Shown here piece after piece: positions 55,468 through 64,000 of a stretch of 64,000 bases of DNA. A program made the position numbers and the translations under genes. Origin of the DNA: Ahaetulla prasina. Taxonomy: Eukaryota > Chordata > Lepidosauria > Squamata > Colubridae. The stretch's first letter is position 1, and every line of letters begins with the position of its first letter. Where the stretch lies: positions 14,603,858 through 14,667,857 of the forward strand of contig NC_080543.1 of NCBI RefSeq assembly GCF_028640845.1, read 5' to 3'. The notes under the pieces are model-generated. The model was not told where the DNA came from. It ran no database searches and saw only the letters and a program-made list of their open reading frames with translations.

Positions 55468-56260
55468 ACATAATACAGAATAGATAGATAGATAGAATTC
55501 TTTATTGGCCAAGTGTGATTGGACACACAAGGAACTTGTCTTTGGTGCATATGCTCTCAGTGTACATAAGAAGAAAATTCATCAAGAATCTTAAGGTACA
55601 ACACTTAATGATAGTCACAGGGTACAATAAGCAATCAAATCATACTAGGAAACAATCAATCGAAATCATAAGGATACAGCAACAAGTTACAGTCATGCAG
55701 TCATAAGTGGGAGGAGATGGGTGATAGGAACGATAAGAAGACTAATAGTAGTAGTAATGCAGACTTTGTGAATAGTTTGACAGTGTTGAGGGAATTATTT
55801 GTTTAGCAGAGTGATAGCGTTGAGGGGAAAAACTGTTCTTTTGTCTAGTTGTTCTGATGTGCAGTGCTCTGCAGTGTCATTTTGACGGTACGAGTTGAAA
55901 CAGTTTATGTCCAGGATGAGAGGGGTCTGTAGATATTTTCAGAGCCCTCTTTTTGATTCGTGCAGGATACAGGTCCTCAATGGAAGGCAGGTTGGTAGCC
56001 ATTGTTTTTTCTGCAGTTCTGATTATCTTCTTGGAGTCACTGAAGCAGTCCGCGTGAGCTTAAATGGTAGAGGATAGGAAGGCCTGGAGGAACCTTATCC
56101 ATGGGGTCGCGATGGGTCGCACACAACTTCGCAACTAGCAATAACAATTATCTTCTGAAGTCTGTGTCTGTCTTGTTGGATTGCAAAACCAAACCAGACT
56201 GTTACAGAGGTGCACATGACAATAATTCCTCTGTAAAACTGGATCAGCAGCTCCTTGGGC
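55468..56260 (-). mobile_element. LINE with TATTC/ATAGA tail, longest copy, split by Bov-B
   Basis: The minus strand has the 3'UTR of the 7678 family plus the polymerase end (complement of CATCCTGGACATAAACTG and ACAACTAGACAAAAGAACAG). The tail is ATAGATAGATAGAATTC rather than pure TATTC. A Bov-B end interrupts it at 56032-56146. Confidence 0.85.
56032..56146 (+). mobile_element. Bov-B (RTE) 3' end nested in a LINE
   Basis: Starts TGGAGTCACTGAAGCAGTCC and ends GGTCGCACACAACTTCGCAA, CTAGCAATAACA. Perfect 10-bp duplications ATTATCTTCT lie at 56022-56031 and 56147-56156. Confidence 0.93.
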
Positions 56261-56261
56261 A

Positions 56262-56730
56262 GTCCCTGGCTTACAACTGAACACTTAGTGTCCGTTCAAA
56301 GTTACTAAAGGCACTTTAGTAACTTTGAACAGACAGATACTTTTGCATGGTCATGTGACCACATTTTGGTCACATGGCAACTGACCTGCGTTTACAGCAT
56401 CTTATGTTCGTGTGACCACGATTTACAACATTTTTGCAGGAAACCGGCATTTATTTCTGATATTTCTTCATATATATATGTTTATATACTATATAATTTT
56501 TTGTGTGTGATGCTTATGTATATTGTTGTGACAAAATAAATAAATAAATAAATAAATAAATAAAAACCTGCCCCATAGCAAACAGTGGGTTTGCTTATGA
56601 CCATGGTGTTTGTTTTACAACCCCCACAAAAAGTCATAAAATCAGGCGCAGTCCCGTGGTGACCTGCTCTATGACCATTATAACTGCACTGAAATTGTGA
56701 GCTCAGTTACGATCATAAGTCAAGGATTAT
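56262..56730. mobile_element. CAGGTAG-family MITE, split by an AATA-tailed insert
   Basis: Left arm 56262-56455 (GCAGTCCCTGGCTTACAACTG, CATGGTCATGTGACC) and right arm 56565-56730 (TTTGCTTATGACCATGG, GAGCTCAGTTACGATCATAAG). Between them is an AT-rich piece ending in AAATA repeats (56533-56563), probably a LINE tail. Confidence 0.6.
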
Positions 56731-56805
56731 GTATACTCACTCCTGCTACTATTCCCCCCCCCAACAAGCATATGAAGTGGGTTGAGTTGAGCGAGAATGT
56801 CTGAC

Positions 56806-57325
56806 CCACCATCACCCAGCCAGTTTTCATGCCTAAGGCGGGACTAGAACTCACGGTCTCCTGATGATTGGCCTAAAGTCACCCAGCCAGTTTTCATGCC
56901 TAAGACAGGACTAGAACTCAAGATCTCCTGATATTTGGCCCAAAGTCACCCAACCAGCTTTTATGCTTAAGGCGGGACTAGAACTCACGGTCTCCTGATG
57001 ATTGGCCTAAAGTCAGCCAGCCAGCTTTCATGCCTAAGACGGGACTAGAACTCAAGGTCTCCTGATATTTGGCCCAAAGTCACCCAACCAGTTTTTATGC
57101 CTAAGGCGGGACTAGAACTCACGGTCTCCTGATGATTGGCCTAAAGTCAGCCAGCCAGCTTTTATGCCTAAGGCGGGACTAGAACTCAAGGTCTCCTGAT
57201 ATTTGGCCCAAAGTCACCCAACCAGTTTTTATGCCTAAGGCGGGACTAGAACTCACGGTCTCCTGATGATTGGCCTAAAGTCAGCCAGCCAGCTTTCATG
57301 TCTAAGGAGGGACTAGAATTCATAG
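56806..57325 (-). repeat. 67-bp minisatellite, SINE-derived, with 134-bp higher-order period
   Basis: The motif GGACTAGAA recurs at 56841, 56908, 56975, 57042, 57109, 57176, 57243 and 57310, every 67 bp exactly. Units alternate between a GATGATTGGCCTAAAGTC form and a GATATTTGGCCCAAAGTC form, giving a 134-bp period. On the minus strand the unit is the middle of the SINE family at 4950 and 46300. Confidence 0.93.
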
Positions 57326-57465
57326 TCTTCGGGTTTCCAACAGCTTAAACATTGTACCAAACTGGCTCTAAATAAAATAAATAAATACGAGATTCCCCTT
57401 TAGCACGGCAAGCTGTGAAAAAATAATTTTCCCAAGGGCATTCTGAAAACTATAGGTGAATATGA
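57300..57465. repeat. Duplicated single-copy segment with internal deletion
   Basis: 57323-57424 (TTCATAGTCTTCGGGTTTCC to GCTGTGAAAAAATAATT) reappears at 57713-57822. 57429-57463 (CCCAAGGGCATTCTGAAAAC) reappears at 57938-57972. The 115 bp between them in the second locus are absent from the first. Confidence 0.9.
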
Positions 57466-57712
57466 ATTGATTGGCCTAAAGTCACCCAGCCAGCTTTCAT
57501 GCCTAAGGCGAGACTAGAACTCACAGTCTCCTGATGATTGGCCTAAACTCACCCAGCCAGCTTTCATGCCTAAGGCGAGACTAGAACTCACAGTCTCCTG
57601 ATGATTGGCCCAAAGTCACCCATCCAGCTTTCATGTCTAAAGCAGGACTAGAACTCACAGTCTCCTAGTGATTGGTGCAAAGTCACCAGCTAGCTTTCAT
57701 GTCTGACTAGAA
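57466..57712 (-). repeat. Second 67-bp minisatellite block
   Basis: The GAGACTAGAA motif occurs at 57510 and 57577 and its variant at 57644, again 67 bp apart. The last unit is shortened. These units lack the A/B alternation of the first block. Confidence 0.9.
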
Positions 57713-58363
57713 TTCATAGTCTTCGGGTTTCCAACAGCTTAAACATTGTACCAAACTGGCTCTAAATAAAATAAATAAATACGAGATTCCCCTTTAGCAC
57801 GGCAAGCTGTGAAAAAATAATTATATTTTTGCTTCTGAGTTTCACGCATTTCCATCAAGTTGTTAACTCCACATTGAAATTTAGCACCCACTGCTCCTAA
57901 CATCACAATGAGCTGCTGCTGGGATAAATTTGAGTTCCCAAGGGCATTCTGAAAACTATAGGTGAATATGAAAACAGAGGGGAAAAAGACTTCCTCAGCA
58001 GCAATAGTCCATTTTTCTTACGTTCGTAAGGGGAAATAGTGCCATGGGTGAAAAGGATGAGAGAAAGCCAGAAAATGTAATCGCTCAGCAAAATTTCTGA
58101 GCATGTGCTGTTCACAGCTCCCACTAAGATTTACTCCCTTCTCTCACCGTGCGTTGCTTTCCTTTGAAAAATGTGGCCGGCTCATCACCTGCAGCATTAA
58201 ATATTTCATTATATTTAGCACATTATCCATTTGGAAAATGAAGTTCCAGTGCAGTATATCATTACTGTTCAAAAGCACGAGTGTGTTAAATGAAAGCCAC
58301 CTTGTTCCTCCTTGGAGGGGGGGCAAGAGGCGGCGGGGGGGAACGTTCAGATGGCAAATCACT
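57713..58363. other. Intron, partly the partner of the 57300 duplication
   Basis: 57713-57972 contains the fuller version of the duplicated segment. The remainder shows no exon. Confidence 0.5.
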
Positions 58364-58590
58364 TATTTTATTTATTTTTATTTTATTTTTATTTGCATTT
58401 ATATCCCGCCCTTCTCCGAAGACTCAGGGCGGCTTACACTATGTTAGCAATAGTCTTCATCCATTTCTATATTATGTACAAAGTCAACTTTTATTGCCCC
58501 CAACAATCTGGGTCCTCATTTTACCTACCTTATGAAGGATGGAAGGCTGAGTCAACCTTGGGCCTGGTGGGACTTGAACCTGCAGTAACT
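58364..58590 (-). mobile_element. tRNA-derived SINE with L2-like tail, head lost
   Basis: Minus-strand tail CCGCCCTGAGTCTTCGGAGA and core TGAGGACCCAGATTGTTGG are intact. The copy stops at the B-box region (complement of TTGAACCTGCAGTAACT). Confidence 0.85.
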
Positions 58591-58791
58591 TGGAATAGAG
58601 TTGGGGCAGGACCATGGAACGGCAAAGGAAGGTCCATGTGTAACCTGTAAAGTAGTCTGGGCAGGAAGCAGTCAGTATCAGCGCCATCTTCACTTTAATG
58701 TTTAGTAACAGCACCTTGCAAATCTGAAAACGCTTCTCTCCCCCTCCCCCATTGTCCTTACCCTTCTCAGAGAACTAGGAAGGGGTCCATA

Positions 58792-59026
58792 AGAGTTGTG
58801 GTAATGCAGTGGTTAAAATGCAGCATTGCGGGTTACTTCTGCTGACTGCCAGCAGCCTGCAGTTTGATTCTCACCCACTCAAGGTTGACTCAGCCTTCCA
58901 TCCTTCTGAGGTCAGTAAAATGAGAACCCAGATTGTTGGGGGCAATAGGCTGACTCTGTAAACCGCTTAGAGAGGGCTGTAAAGCACCGTGAAGTGGTAT
59001 ATAAGTCTAAGGGCTATTGCTATTCT
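58792..59026 (+). mobile_element. tRNA-derived SINE, TATTGC-tailed
   Basis: GTTGTGGTAATGCAGTGGTTA head, core AAGGTTGACTCAGCCTTCC, and CTGTAAACCGCTTAGAGAGG, ending GGGCTATTGCTATTC. Confidence 0.88.
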
Positions 59027-59111
59027 GAGATGCTTTCCCCAGGTCTGTTTCTTCTGCGGACTGAATATCTCTTATCTGATCATTGCCCTGGCTGCACCTC
59101 TTCCTCCTGCC

Positions 59112-59330
59112 TCCCGGTGGTGCAGTGATTAGAATGCAGTATTGCAGGGAAACTCTGCCCACAGCCAGGAGTTCGATCCCGACTTGCTCAAGGTTGACTC
59201 AGCCTTCCGAGGTTGGTAAAATGAGGAGTCAGATTGTTGGGGGCAGCACACTGACTCTCTAGACCACTTAGAGAGGGCTGTAAAGCACTCAGAAGCGATA
59301 TTTAAGTCTTAAGAGCTATTGCTACTCTCG
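59112..59330 (+). mobile_element. tRNA-derived SINE, TATTGC-tailed, tandem to the previous
   Basis: CCCGGTGGTGCAGTGATTAG head, B box GAGTTCGATCCC, core with a small deletion (CAGCCTTCCGAGGTTGG), tail GAGCTATTGCTACTC. Same strand, 86 bp after the previous copy. Confidence 0.88.
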
Positions 59331-59582
59331 CAATACACCTTTAGATTTTGTTTAGACAGTTAAGACCTACAACAAAAATGCAAAGAGTGAAATTTCTTCT
59401 TTCAGAGTTTCAGCCAGCCCTTTTCCTTAAAAGACATAAGACATCCTATGACAAAGTGCATCTCTAAAACCCAAAAATGTCCGTTGCCATTCTCACCTTC
59501 CAATCATCATCATCATCATCATCATGATCCTCATGGCTGTCATCATTAACGTTGACAGGACAAACCACTAGTATATAAAAAT

Positions 59583-60480
59583 AAAAGCCAAGGCCACTTC
59601 ATTCTAACACTGATGATGTTGTCTAGTTTGTTCATTTGTTTGTTTGTCAAACATGTACAAGATAACAGGTATAAGTATAAATATGAGCTTGAACATAGAA
59701 AATGAGTACAAATAAATGGGGACAGTAGGAGAGGGATGGTAGGCACGCTGGTGCGCTTATGCACGCCCCCTTTACAGAATGGGGTGAGGCCCACAGTAGA
59801 TAATTTAAGGTTGAAGCTGTGGGGGTTTGAGGATGTAACAATGGAGTCGGGTAGAGCATTCCAGGCGTTGACCACTCTGTTGCTGAAGTTGTATTTTCTG
59901 CAATCGAGTTTGGAGCGGTTTACCTTGAGTTTGTATTTATTGTTTGCCTGAGTATTATTGAGGTTGAAGCTGAAGTAGTTGTTGACAGGTAGGACGTTGT
60001 AGCAGACAATTTTGTGTACGATGCTTAGGTCAGACCATAGGCGGCGTAGTTCCAGGTTGTCCAGGCCCAAAATTTTGAGCCTGGTGGCATAAGGGATTCT
60101 ATTGTGAGTAGAGGAGTGGAGTACTCTTCTTGTGAAATACCTCTGGACCCACTTGATCGTGTTAATCTCCGATATACAGTGTGGATTCCAGGCAGACGAG
60201 CTGTATTCGAGAATTGGTTTGGCAAAGGTTTTGTATGCCCTAGTTAGCAGTACAATATTACCGGAGAAGGAGGTTCGCAAAATTAGGTTAACAACTCTTA
60301 ATGCCTTTTTGGCAATGCTGTTACAGTGAGCTCTGGGGCTTAGATCATTTGAGATGAGTACTCCTAGGCCCTCGACAAGAGTGAGGGTCGTCTACAAGGT
60401 CGAATCCGCCCAGCTTGTATTTGGTGTTCTGATTTTTGTTGCCAATGTGTTGGATGATGAAAAGTCTGCAAGAGCACCAC
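59583..60480 (-). mobile_element. Non-LTR retrotransposon polymerase end, largely open
   Basis: The minus strand has about 200 readable codons: KTFAKPILEYSSSAWNPHC, TIKWVQRYFTRRV, ATRLKILGLDNLELRRLWSD, LSIVHKIVCYNV, FSNRVVNAWNALPDSIV. The SWNPH...RRL-DL...NAWN-LP order is the C-terminal part of a CR1/Jockey-type reverse transcriptase; the family is not one of the CR1 or L2-like families seen elsewhere here. Upstream codons (60290-60480) continue the match with frame breaks. Confidence 0.85.
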
Positions 60481-60484
60481 CAAA

Positions 60485-61327
60485 GACACTACAGTTCAAC
60501 ACTGATGTACAAATATTCTCTTCTATCCGTAAGATGAAAGGAGGACTAAAATGACCAAACTTGATTCCTTCCTCCAAAGGGTTGAGCAATAATTATTGTG
60601 TCATGCCCCACAAAGTCTACATCTCAAGAAATGACTGATAATTCTAGATTGCAGCTCCTTCTTGCCTTAAAACTAAAAATGAGACATTAGCAAACCACCC
60701 AATAGCGGTCTGAGAAGAAAGAACATTTTCTCTGCTTTTTCAGCCAGATACGTTTCTTCCAAAATAGAGCTTGGCTACTATTTTTACTGTAAAATGAAAG
60801 ACAAAAATAGTTATTGGCAGTACTCTGTATTCTAACTAATATGTTTTCCACCAGACTCTTAGTGGAAAGTGTAAAACTGGAAAATGTTAAAACAATTAAG
60901 TAGTGCAGATACTCTACAGTCCATTTCCAAAACACAGACTGAGCTGGGCACATTACACACCATCTGCTTGGGTTGGGCATCTGATGAAGAGAGGAACTAT
61001 ATGTCATAATTAAGGATCTTTAGAGGCAAGACAGTGGAAGAATTTGGCTGGGGCTGTTTAGAGCGGGGTTCTGCAGATGTTGAAGCTGGAAAATGTACTT
61101 GGTCTTTGTGTAAAATGCTCTGCTTGAGAAAATGTGAGGAAAAACCAGAGCAAAAAATTAAAAATGGTTGCAGACAAGATGAACCAAATGCAGTTAATGT
61201 GGTTCCAATCAGTGGCTATTTATGCTGTTCAGAAAATACTTACTAATGAAAGCCACCTAAATTTTAAACACATTGAATTGTGCTCAGAGGTTCTCTGGAA
61301 ATATGTTCTGATAGTATTGGCAGAATT
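60485..61327. other. Intron, no gene seen
   Basis: AT-rich sequence without recognised repeats. Confidence 0.45.
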
Positions 61328-61368
61328 TGTGTGTGTGTGTGTGTGTGCGTGCGTGTGTGTGTGTGTTT
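61328..61368. repeat. (GT)n microsatellite
   Basis: About 20 GT units with two GC interruptions. Confidence 0.93.
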
Positions 61369-61736
61369 ATATATGTGTCAACTGTGAAGCCAACCTGGCT
61401 GAAGCCATCTTGTGCTGCCTCATAGTTGCCACGAAGCCTGAGAGAGGGAAGGGAGGGGGAAAGTAGATAGCCCCCCTGACAGTCAAAATAAATGTCATTC
61501 TAATAGGTGAAGGAGGAGAGGAACTGGCCAGCTATATTCATTGGACAATGTGACTTGATAGCACAGGAACGGGTGGGGGGGGATTTTACTCTTTTAATTA
61601 AGTGAAAACCGTGAGAACATCTAGAGTTGGTTTTTACCGGCTGTGCCAATATGATGTATCCAATAAACATGTTCTTTGAAGAATCTACATGCCTCAGAGT
61701 TCTACTTTCAATGGGTGTGTTACTGGAAACACTGAC
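61369..61736. other. Intron, no gene seen
   Basis: No recognised element. Confidence 0.45.
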
Positions 61737-61862
61737 ATTGTATGTGTGTGTGTGGGTGGGTGTATGTATATGTATATACAGTACATATATGTATGTATGT
61801 TTATGTATGCATGTGAATATATATGCATATATACATACATACATGTGTGTGTGTGTCTGTGT
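61737..61862. repeat. TG/TA-rich simple repeat
   Basis: TATGTGTGTG, TATGTATG and ATACATAC blocks form an imperfect inverted arrangement around 61800. Confidence 0.85.
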
Positions 61863-62503
61863 GTCTTTATACCTTCTGAATATGTATGAAAGCGAATGCA
61901 CAGAGCAAAATGCAGATTTTTCAGAGTGAAAAATCATCATCATCAGAGATGGCATGGATCACAGTTCAAAAAATTTAATATATATAAATAAATATCATGT
62001 GGAAGCTGCAGTTTATGATTGAAAAATACATGAACTGCACATACCAGAAAAATACACATTGAAATAAGTAAGTTAGGAAAAAGGCATATATAAATATATC
62101 TTTTTATCGTGTAAAAAAATATTTTCTTTTCTCTTTTCTTCTTTTTTCTTTTCCAAATAAAGAATTTGAGAAAGACAAAAAAGAAAAGGAAAAGGAAAAA
62201 GACAGACTGGCCTATCTCTATCATGTGTTTTTAGATTGCTGTCAATCCAATCTCTTGTCTTCAAATCAGTTACGGTTAACCCCATATTGACAAGTCCTAA
62301 CCCCAAAGTCATTGTATTCCAACCTTTCCGGAGGTCACTCAACACTAGAACAGACTGTTATGATATTACTGGAAGTGATCCAACCTTTAAATAGACATTC
62401 TGGCTTCAGTTTTACAGTCAACATGGTTGGCTTTGTGACCCATTTTTCTTTCTGATCAAGCACATCAAACACTTTGGGAAATTTTGTACACCTCTACTGA
62501 CTA
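61863..62503. other. Intron, no gene seen
   Basis: Pyrimidine-rich then purine-rich stretch (62125-62205) on the plus strand; no gene. Confidence 0.45.
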
Positions 62504-62810
62504 CCGAGTTTCCCGAAAATGAGACCCTGTCTTATATTTTTTGAACCCCGAAATAAGCGCTTGGCCTTATTTTCGGGGAGTTCTTATTATTATGGGGCGC
62601 ATGGAGCAAGACGGGGCTCCTCTTGCCATCTTACCTGATTTCCAGCTCTGTCTCCCTAACCCTAACCAGAGGAAATGGCGGGGACCGACTGTGCATGTGT
62701 TTAAATATTTTCGGGGAGGGCTTATTTTCGGGGAGGGCGTCTTTTAGCACATGCGCTCAAAAGCCCGATTGGGCTTATTATCCGGGGAGGTCTTCTTGAA
62801 AATAAGTAGG
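62504..62810. mobile_element. TA-flanked MITE (CCCTGTTTCCCC family)
   Basis: TA/CCGAGTTTCCCGAAAATGAG at the left and TCTTGAAAATAAGTAGG/TA at the right, with CGGGGAGGGCTTATTTTCGG inside. Same family as 12153 and 19639, with more intact CGGGGAG repeats. Confidence 0.8.
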
Positions 62811-62812
62811 TA

Positions 62813-64000
62813 CGATCGTGACACGGAGAACTAATGTCACAAGTGGGGTTTGAAGGCCAGCTTGGGTTGAGGTGAGAGCTTTTGTACCAGTGAACAATCC
62901 AAACCATTTAAAAGGCCGTGTTACCATATCAGTATACTTTAACTGAAGGTCCAGGATTTCCTATCAAATAATCACAATGTCACAGAATTGGCTTTGCTGT
63001 CATATCCTGTTGAATAGACTTTGTCCTTGTGAAATGAGAGCAGCGCTCTCCGTGGTCTGGTGCCAAAAAACCGAGACAAAAGAGTAAGGGGGCTTCTCAT
63101 CTCGTCATCCCAATAATCACAATTTATTTATTTTTTTGTCTGTTCAATCTGCCACTTGCTCTCTATTGAAAATTCATTGTTGCTGTTTTTTTTAATCCAA
63201 ACAAAGCATCTTCTTGTAGCTAAACGAGGAGCGGATTGATGCTGAATTTTGACATGCTGTGTTTTCTTAATTGAGGATTTGCTATACAATCTTTCTACAT
63301 GTAAACCAAACATGTATTTATCTCCCTGGAGTGAGGGAAAGGAGGGGCACCGTTGGATGAGGTTTAATCGGCAAGCCACAATGTTTTTAGGGAAGGTCAG
63401 GAACGCCGATTTTCAACGCAGCGACAAAAGATCCCCAACTTTTTTTTTTTTAAATGTTATTAATATATTATCTGATACAGGTGGGAATTCTGCTAGTCAA
63501 AATCCAACCCAGCTGGAAAGCACACCAGGCTATTCTATTCTTTCAATGGAAACAATCTTAAGACAACATTATTTATCTCCATGTGTTTTTTTACAACCGG
63601 TGGACCTATTGCTTTCGAGAAGAAAATAGGTGGGAGTGTGCTTTTATTTAATTTGGAACATTCCAACTTTCCAGATTTGCTTAATTTGAAAGCATTTCTG
63701 GAGCAAGGGGATAATTTTACTAGGCTGCTCGGTCATGGCTTTGTTGAAGTGAATGGCGCATGGGAAGGAAGTAGAAATGAAATGAAACTTACTGTTGTAT
63801 ATTTCATGGCTCTGGCCTGAGCCAAACGGTAGGAACCGGTTTCATATTCTCAAATCTGAGATTTAGGCTATAATTCTCCTGGGTTCGTTCTGGATCAAAA
63901 CACATTTGTAAAGGCAACATTCCACAAGATTTAACTTGCCTGTTTTTTTTTTTAAGATTTTGAAAGTGGTTTCTAACTCGTACAGTTCCCAGAGAAGCAT
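62813..64000. other. Intron, no gene seen
   Basis: AT-rich, low-repeat sequence. The open frame at 63249-63629 has no recognisable domain and no splice context that I trust. Confidence 0.45.

Noticed and set aside
56806..57712. Regular repeats reminiscent of a CRISPR array
   Set aside because: Adjacent 67-bp units without unique spacers, in a vertebrate intron and derived from a SINE; no cas genes.
63249..63820. Overlapping open frames at the right edge
   Set aside because: No domain, no cadherin motif and no convincing splice sites; amino-acid content fits random AT-rich DNA.

Overview
The window is nuclear DNA of a squamate reptile, most likely a snake. The evidence is the repeat set: CR1 and L2-like LINEs with AATAA or TATTC tails, Bov-B (RTE) 3' ends, one L1 3' end, Penelope-like elements, several tRNA-derived SINE families of the type known from lizards and snakes, and long GATA/TATC microsatellites. 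Nothing prokaryotic is present. There is no operon, CRISPR array or complete open gene.

Host coding content is one internal exon at 18078-18392 (+). It encodes 105 codons of an atypical protocadherin of the FAT family, most like FAT3. It covers the end of one cadherin repeat and the start of the next, with consensus splice dinucleotides and phase 1 on both sides. All other sequence is best read as flanking intron of that large gene, though I cannot exclude short exons or conserved enhancers that are not recognisable by eye. Long open frames elsewhere come from microsatellites, LTRs or decayed LINE reverse transcriptase.

Layout. 1-15 kb: MITE-rich intron with SINEs, LINE 3' ends and CT/GT, TTTC and TTTA microsatellites. 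15.5-16.1 kb: solo LTR. 17.5-18.8 kb: the FAT exon, with a MITE-bearing CR1 about 55 bp upstream and a hAT MITE 94 bp downstream. 19-32 kb: further MITEs, an L2-like LINE with a 198-codon reverse-transcriptase remnant, and SINE pairs. 32.8-33.45 kb: a 650-bp TATC compound microsatellite. 34-45 kb: MITEs, an L1 3' end, two Penelope-like pieces each next to or split by an LTR, and a CR1 with RT. 46-54 kb: Bov-B/RTE pieces, two solo LTRs and a 734-bp near-identical tandem duplication. 55-60 kb: nested LINEs and a 67-bp minisatellite. 60.5-64 kb: mostly unremarkable AT-rich intron.

The most informative part is the insertion record. Many elements keep target-site duplications readable by eye. They resolve two groups of non-autonomous hAT elements by TSD type, at least seven nested insertions, five solo LTRs all antisense to the FAT exon, and a SINE-derived minisatellite with 134-bp higher-order structure. 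I found no evidence of an undescribed functional system.
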